Source: an uncultured Rivibacter sp.
Lineage (GTDB): Bacteria > Pseudomonadota > Gammaproteobacteria > Burkholderiales > Burkholderiaceae
Length of the DNA stretch: 64,000 nucleotides
Assembly (NCBI GenBank): GCA_946480925.1
Contig: CAMLLU010000005.1
Coordinates: 1 to 64,000, forward strand
Direction: 5' to 3'
This document shows, piece after piece, positions 59,189-64,000 of the stretch. Both the position numbers and the translations under genes were made by a program. The notes under the pieces are model-generated. The model saw only the letters and a program-made list of their open reading frames with translations, searched no databases and had not been told where the DNA came from. Position 1 is the stretch's first letter. Each line of letters opens with the position of its first letter.

Positions 59189-60862
59189 ATGAGAAAGAAA
59201 GTCACGAGCGGCGATCTGCACGTCCATGCGATCGCCGGCAGCCACGTGGTCACCTTCGGGCTCGACTGGCCCGAAGCACGCGCGGGCGAACTGCAGGGCT
59301 TTGCACTGCACCGCACCGACCACCGCAGTGGGCGGGCCGACTGGATCGACGCGCAAAAGCGCTACCGCTCGACCGACCCGGGCACCGACCGCGGCCAGCG
59401 GGTTTCCACGCTGCAGCACCCGGTGCAGAGCTTTCTGTGGGCGGACTACACGGCGCAGCCCGGTGTGGACTACACCTACCGCGTGCTCGCCCTCGGCGGT
59501 GTGCCGCAGGCACTGAGCACGCTGGCCGAAGCCGGCGTGACGGTGCGCACGATCGACCGTACGGCATCAGGCCATGCGGTGCATTTCAACCGCGGCGCCG
59601 TGGCCGCACAGGAATACGCGCGCCGCTTCAAGAACCGCCCGCCGGAAGAGGTGACGAACGACCGCGCCTTCGAGTGGCTGAGCCGCGGCCTGTTCGAGTC
59701 GTTGATCCAGTTCATCGACGGTGCGCAGGCCGGCGACGCGCTGCGCGTGGCCATCTACGAGGCCCGCCATGCCGGGCCGCTGCAGGCGCTGGCGCGCGCA
59801 CGGCAGCGTGGCGTGGACGTGAAGATCGTTTTCGATGCCAAGGAAAACGGCGACGAGGACGAACCGCCTTTCCCGCGCGAAGACAACCTCGGCTCCCTCG
59901 AAGAACACGGCCTGCTCGATGCCGCAGTCGGCCGCGCCAGCAACCCGAGCTACATCGCGCACAACAAGTTCATCGTGCTGGTGAGGCAGGGGCAACCGGC
60001 AGCCGTGTGGACCGGCTCGACCAACTGGTCGAGCAACGGCTTTTTCGGCCAGCTCAATGCCGGCCACGAGGTGTGGAACGCCGACGTGGCGGGCCGGTTC
60101 CTCGCCTACTGGGAGCTGCTGAAGGACGACCCGCAAGGCGAAGCGCTGCGGCCCATGCTGGGCAGCGACTTCGCCGTGCCGGATGCCTGGCCCGACGGGT
60201 GCACGGCCATCTTCAGCCCGCAGCAGCTGCGCAATGCGCTCGACCGCTACATCGACAGCACCGATGGCGCCGACGCTGTGCTGGTGACGCTGGCCTTCTC
60301 CATCGACGACCGGTTGGCGCAGCGGCTCCAGGCCGACTCGCCGGGGCTGCGCTACGTGCTGATGGACGGCATCAAGGGCAACAAGAAGCAGGTAGAGAAG
60401 ATCTCGGCGGCCGTGCGGGACATCCGCGCCACCGAAGCCGGCCGCGTGGCGATCGGCGCCTACCTGCGCGGCAATGCGCTGGACCAGTTCCTGGTCGAGC
60501 GCAGCAACACCCTCGCCAAGCACGTGCAGTTCATCCACACGAAGTTCATGCTGGTGAACCCGCTGGGCGCGCGGCCGCTGGTGATCACGGGCTCGGCCAA
60601 TTTCAGCCTGGCCTCCTGCACACAGAACGACGAGAACATGCTGGTCGTGTCCGGCGACGAGGAAGTGGCGGACATCTACCTCGGCGAATTCATGCGTTCG
60701 TATTCGCACTACGCGTTCCGCGACGCCGTCGAGTCGGCGCGCAAGGCCGGCCGACCTTTCGAGGCGAAGCCGCTGAACGAGGACCGCAGCTGGGCGCGCG
60801 AATACTACGGCGCGGGGTTCAGAAGCCGGCAGCGGCGCTACTTCGCTCACGCAGCGCCGTGA
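59189..60862 (+). CDS. phospholipase D-superfamily protein
   Basis: A 557-residue protein. The N-terminal 125 residues look like an Ig/fibronectin-type beta domain (GFALHRTDHRSGRADWIDAQKRY, YTYRVLALGG). Two PLD-type halves follow: HNKFIVLV with GSTNWSS (His258) and HTKFMLVN with GSANFS (His450). Both keep the catalytic His and Lys but lack the usual Asp of HxKxxxxD (Val and Asn instead). The enzyme could be a nuclease or phospholipase; the substrate is unknown. There is no signal peptide. It is paired with the DUF2278 gene. PLD-type T6SS effectors exist, but no adaptor or immunity gene is adjacent, so that role is only a possibility. Confidence 0.85.
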   Translation: MRKKVTSGDLHVHAIAGSHVVTFGLDWPEARAGELQGFALHRTDHRSGRADWIDAQKRYRSTDPGTDRGQRVSTLQHPVQSFLWADYTAQPGVDYTYRVLALGGVPQALSTLAEAGVTVRTIDRTASGHAVHFNRGAVAAQEYARRFKNRPPEEVTNDRAFEWLSRGLFESLIQFIDGAQAGDALRVAIYEARHAGPLQALARARQRGVDVKIVFDAKENGDEDEPPFPREDNLGSLEEHGLLDAAVGRASNPSYIAHNKFIVLVRQGQPAAVWTGSTNWSSNGFFGQLNAGHEVWNADVAGRFLAYWELLKDDPQGEALRPMLGSDFAVPDAWPDGCTAIFSPQQLRNALDRYIDSTDGADAVLVTLAFSIDDRLAQRLQADSPGLRYVLMDGIKGNKKQVEKISAAVRDIRATEAGRVAIGAYLRGNALDQFLVERSNTLAKHVQFIHTKFMLVNPLGARPLVITGSANFSLASCTQNDENMLVVSGDEEVADIYLGEFMRSYSHYAFRDAVESARKAGRPFEAKPLNEDRSWAREYYGAGFRSRQRRYFAHAAP

Positions 60863-60884
60863 GGCGCTGCGAAAGTGAGGCCTT

Positions 60885-61880
60885 TCAGTCGATCACGTCG
60901 GCCACGCCGGCCGCGTGCGCCTGCTGGTCCGCGTGGTAGCTCGAGCGCACCAGGGCTCCCACCGCCGCATGCGTGAAGCCCATCTTGTGGGCCTCGGTCT
61001 CGAACATCTTGAAGGTGTCGGGGTGCACGTAGCGGCGTACCGGTAGGTGGTGGCCGCTGGGTGCGAGGTACTGCCCGATGGTGAGCATGTCGATGTCGTG
61101 CGCGCGCATGTCGCGCATGACTTGCAGGATCTCTTCGTCCGTCTCGCCCAGGCCGACCATCAGGCCGCTCTTGGTGGGCACGCCGGGCGCGAATTCCTTG
61201 AAGCGCTTGAGCAGGTTCAGGCTGAACTGGTAGTCGGAGCCGGGGCGCGCTTCCTTGTAGAGGCGCGGCGCCGTCTCGAGGTTGTGGTTCATCACGTCGG
61301 GCGGCGCGGCCTTCAGGATGTCCAGCGCGCGGTCCATGCGGCCGCGGAAGTCGGGGGTGAGGATCTCGATGCGCGTTTCAGGGCTCAGCTCGCGCGTCTT
61401 GCGGATGCACTCGACGAAGTGCGCCGCACCGCCGTCACGCAGGTCGTCGCGGTCGACGCTGGTGATCACCACGTACTTGAGCTTGAGCGCGGCAATGGTC
61501 TTCGCGAGATTCAGCGGCTCGTCCACGTCCAGCGGGTCGGGGCGGCCATGGCCCACGTCGCAGAAGGGGCAGCGGCGGGTGCATTTGTCACCCATGATCA
61601 TGAAGGTGGCCGTGCCCTTGCCGAAGCATTCACCGATGTTGGGGCAGCTCGCCTCTTCGCACACCGTGTGCAGCTTGTGCTCGCGCAGGATGTTCTTGAT
61701 CTCGTAGAAGCGCGTGCTGGGGCTGCCAGCCTTCACGCGGATCCAGTCCGGCTTCTTCAGCGTTTCGGCGGCCACCACCTTGATGGGGATGCGTGCCGTC
61801 TTGGCCTGGGCCTTCTGCTTCGCAGTGGCGTCGTAGGAGGTCGCGCTCTGCGCTTCGTGGACGATGTTTTCTGTGGGCAC
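60885..61880 (-). CDS. lipA: lipoyl synthase
   Basis: A 331-residue radical-SAM enzyme that inserts two sulfurs into protein-bound octanoyl groups. The auxiliary cluster cysteines are Cys74, Cys79 and Cys85 ([12 protein letters not shown]); the SAM cluster is CTRRCPFC (Cys100, Cys104, Cys107). The C-terminal [10 protein letters not shown] carries the conserved serine that ligates the auxiliary cluster. The start is a GTG at 61880 with GGAG eleven bases upstream. It follows lipB on the same strand with a 61-base gap. Confidence 0.97.
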   Translation of the reverse strand: MPTENIVHEAQSATSYDATAKQKAQAKTARIPIKVVAAETLKKPDWIRVKAGSPSTRFYEIKNILREHKLHTVCEEASCPNIGECFGKGTATFMIMGDKCTRRCPFCDVGHGRPDPLDVDEPLNLAKTIAALKLKYVVITSVDRDDLRDGGAAHFVECIRKTRELSPETRIEILTPDFRGRMDRALDILKAAPPDVMNHNLETAPRLYKEARPGSDYQFSLNLLKRFKEFAPGVPTKSGLMVGLGETDEEILQVMRDMRAHDIDMLTIGQYLAPSGHHLPVRRYVHPDTFKMFETEAHKMGFTHAAVGALVRSSYHADQQAHAAGVADVID

Positions 61881-61941
61881 TTTTGCTACTGCTCCGGGGT
61901 GAGGCCACGAAAGCAGGGCCCCTTGCTGGTGAGGCGGGGAC

Positions 61942-62619
61942 CTAGGGGCTCAGGTAAGAAGCCAGCCGGTCGCCCAGTTGACAGGCCGCGCTGGCCCAGT
62001 CGGTAGAAACCCGGAGTGTAGCCAAGTCGACCGTTTGCAGCCCTAGGTAGCCGCACGGATGGATGCGGCCGAAGGGGCTTAGATCCATGGCCACGTTGAG
62101 CGCCACGCCGTGGTAGGTGCGGTGCTGGCTCACCTTCACGCCCAGCGCCGCGATCTTGCCCAGGCCGCGGAAAGGGTCACGCGGGTCGGCCGGGCCCGCC
62201 AGCGCCGCGTGGGAGAACGGGTCCTCCAGCCGCACGTAGATGCCCGGTGCGCCGGCCACGCGGTGGCCCGTCACGTCGTAGCGCTCGAGCGTCTTGATCA
62301 CCGCCTGCTCGATGCGGAACACGTATTCCTTCACGTAGATGTGCAGGCGCCGCAGGTCGATGAGCGGGTAGGCCACCACCTGCCCGGGGCCGTGGTAGGT
62401 GACCTGCCCGCCGCGGTTGGTCTGCACCACCGGCACGCCTTGCGCGTTGATCACGTGCTCGGCCTTGCCGGCCACGCCCTGTGTGTAAACCGGCGGGTGT
62501 TCGCACAGCCAGATCTCGTCGGGCGTGTGGTCGTCGCGCGCTTCGGTGAAGGCACGCATCGCGTCGACGGTGGGCGCGTAGTCCACGCGGCCGAGGGTGC
62601 GAACGATCGGGGCAGGCAT
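61942..62619 (-). CDS. lipB: octanoyl-(ACP)-protein N-octanoyltransferase
   Basis: A 225-residue LipB that moves octanoate from ACP to lipoyl domains, the substrate step before LipA. Family blocks: [39 protein letters not shown] (part), VRRYVRLLE-type [20 protein letters not shown] (part), [40 protein letters not shown] (part) with the active cysteine in HPCGY. The DUF493 gene often found beside lipB in relatives is not seen upstream here. Confidence 0.96.
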   Translation of the reverse strand: MPAPIVRTLGRVDYAPTVDAMRAFTEARDDHTPDEIWLCEHPPVYTQGVAGKAEHVINAQGVPVVQTNRGGQVTYHGPGQVVAYPLIDLRRLHIYVKEYVFRIEQAVIKTLERYDVTGHRVAGAPGIYVRLEDPFSHAALAGPADPRDPFRGLGKIAALGVKVSQHRTYHGVALNVAMDLSPFGRIHPCGYLGLQTVDLATLRVSTDWASAACQLGDRLASYLSP

Positions 62620-62790
62620 GCCGGCATTGTCTGCGAGGGCCGGTTCTACGCAGGCAGGGGCGAACCGGATGCAGTGGAGTTAGGGGCCTTGGCGGCGCAT
62701 CTGCCGCCACGAATGCGGCGTACAGGCCGCTTGTGCGACCCGGGCCCGGCCCGTTGCGCACGCTCCCTCGAACCCACACAGGAGATCCGC

Positions 62791-64000
62791 ATGAAAGCCC
62801 ACCACCCCATACGCCTCGGCCCGCTGTGCGCCCTGGCGCTGGCCCTGGCCAGCCCGCTGGCCGGCGCCTCCAGCCACCGCGAGGCGCCGTTCATCACCAC
62901 CGCGCCCAAGGTGGATGGCACCGACTTCTACATGTTCCGCAGCTACGAGCCGGGCCGTGCCGACTACGTGACGCTGATCGCCAACTACCAGCCGCTGCAG
63001 GACGCCTATGGCGGCCCGAACTACTTCGCGATGGACCCGAACGCGCTGTACGAGATCCACATCGACAACGACGGCGATGCGCGCGAGGACCTCACCTTCC
63101 AGTTCCGCTTCAGGAACACGCTGGCCAACAACGGCCGCGGCGTCGAGCTGCCCATCGGCAACCAGATGACCGCGATCCCGCTGGTGCAGGCCGGCGCGGT
63201 GGCCAACGTGAAGGACGCCAACCTGAACCTGGCCGAGACCTACACCGTCACGCTCAAGCGCGGCGATCGCCGCAGCGGCCAGACCCACGCGATCACCAAC
63301 GCCGCCAACGGCAGCGGCACCTTCGACAAGCCGGTGGACTACATCGGCCGCAAGACCATCGCCAACTACGCCGATTACGCGGCCAAGCACGTCTACAACG
63401 TCAACATCCCCGGCTGCGGCACACCCGGCAAGCTCTTCGTGGGCCAGCGCGCCGAAGCGTTCGCGGTGAACCTGGGCACCATCTTCGACCTCGTGAACGC
63501 CCCCGTCGCGGTGATCACCGACCCGGCGCTCATCGGCGCGGTGCCCAACACCATCGACGGCAAGAACGTCACCTCGCTCGCACTCGAAGTGCACAAGGGC
63601 TGCCTCACCGCCGGCAACGAGCCGGTGATCGGCGGCTGGACCACCGCGAGCCTGCGGCAGGCGCGCCTGCTCGACGGCACGCCGCGCGCCGGCCACCAGA
63701 CCACCGAAAAAGTCGGCGGTGCGTGGACGCAGGTGTCGCGGCTGGGCATGCCGCTGGTCAATGAAGTGGTGATCGGCCTGCACGACAAGGACCGCTTCAA
63801 CGGCTCCAAGCCCAGGGACGACGGCCAGTTCGCAGGCTACGTCACCCATCCGTCGCTGCCGGGCCTGCTCGAGATCGCGCTGGGGCTGCCCAACACGGCG
63901 CCCACCAACTTCCCGCGCAACGACCTGGTCACCACCTTCCTCACCGGCATTGCGGGCGTGAACCAGCCCAGGAACGTGGTGCCTTCCGAGATGCTGCGGC
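62791..64000 (+). CDS. DUF4331 secreted protein (truncated by the window edge)
   Basis: The frame is open from the ATG at 62791 (GGAG six bases upstream) to the end of the window, giving 403 residues without a stop. A signal peptide (about residues 1-26, ending ASPLAGA) is followed by the DUF4331 hallmark SSHREAPFITTAPKVDGTDFYMFRSYEPGR (part), then NYFAMDPNALYEIHIDNDGDA (part), YNVNIPGCGTPGKLFVGQRAEAFAVNLG (part) and GTPRAGHQTTEKVGGAWTQVSRLGMPLVNEVVIGL (part). Function of the family is not established. It is divergent from lipB with a 171-base gap in which I see no gene. Confidence 0.9.
   Translation, partial: MKAHHPIRLGPLCALALALASPLAGASSHREAPFITTAPKVDGTDFYMFRSYEPGRADYVTLIANYQPLQDAYGGPNYFAMDPNALYEIHIDNDGDAREDLTFQFRFRNTLANNGRGVELPIGNQMTAIPLVQAGAVANVKDANLNLAETYTVTLKRGDRRSGQTHAITNAANGSGTFDKPVDYIGRKTIANYADYAAKHVYNVNIPGCGTPGKLFVGQRAEAFAVNLGTIFDLVNAPVAVITDPALIGAVPNTIDGKNVTSLALEVHKGCLTAGNEPVIGGWTTASLRQARLLDGTPRAGHQTTEKVGGAWTQVSRLGMPLVNEVVIGLHDKDRFNGSKPRDDGQFAGYVTHPSLPGLLEIALGLPNTAPTNFPRNDLVTTFLTGIAGVNQPRNVVPSEMLR

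Noticed and set aside
59437..60939. 500-codon rightward frame overlapping the PLD-type gene
   Set aside because: It is a frame-shifted reading of the PLD gene, Arg/Ala-rich and without domains.
62680..63849. 389-codon leftward frame and 343-codon rightward frame
   Set aside because: Both are shadows of the DUF4331 gene, which starts at 62791 and runs off the window in a third frame.

Overview
The window looks like a chromosomal segment of a high-GC betaproteobacterium of the order Burkholderiales. The pointers are a PTS-Ntr/Man set (EIIA, HPr, EI), lipB-lipA, opgGH, a GlrK/QseG/GlrR-type system and a complete type VI secretion system (T6SS) with Burkholderiales-style accessory genes. I cannot place the genus. 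No tRNA, rRNA, CRISPR array or intact insertion sequence was seen.

Layout. (1) 1-5226: the PTS genes EIIA and ptsH read leftwards but are cut off from ptsI by a rightward OlsB-like acyltransferase gene and a decayed PhoX-type phosphatase pseudogene. (2) 5377-11303: housekeeping and unknown genes: a lipoprotein, a histidine-kinase-like protein without the phospho-accepting residues, a DUF4197 protein, a TlpA-like thioredoxin, an EamA exporter with an AraC regulator, and RsgA. (3) 11636-19048: glrK-qseG-glrR overlap one another and are followed by opgG-opgH (periplasmic glucan synthesis). A -24/-12 (sigma-54) promoter-like sequence lies just before opgG, and a strong terminator follows opgH. 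(4) 19226-19913: a Cys-rich copper-binding protein and a Pmp3-like membrane peptide.

(5) 19944-57935: the T6SS. The leftward block from 44005 runs TPR lipoprotein, tssB, tssC, hcp, a murein endopeptidase effector with its probable immunity gene, tssE, tssF, tssG, clpV, a small unknown gene, and a VgrG with a C-terminal zinc metallopeptidase. It continues with three paralogous periplasmic lipoproteins, a free-standing DUF2345 spike protein, a DUF4123 adaptor, a large VasX/BTH_I2691-like pore-forming effector, and three tandem DUF6708 membrane proteins. The rightward block is tssJ-tssK-tssL-tssA. A second leftward block holds a TagX-like peptidase, PAAR, an unknown membrane protein, tssM, tagF and an OmpA-like protein. 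All thirteen core components plus PAAR are present. PpkA, PppA and Fha are not seen, although the repressor TagF is.

(6) 58114-64000: a DUF2278/lamin-tail protein with a phospholipase-D-superfamily protein, then lipB-lipA (leftward) and the start of a DUF4331 secreted protein cut by the window edge.

The most distinctive biology is the T6SS cargo. Three effector modules sit inside or directly behind the structural operon, and two of them carry threefold expanded immunity-type gene arrays.
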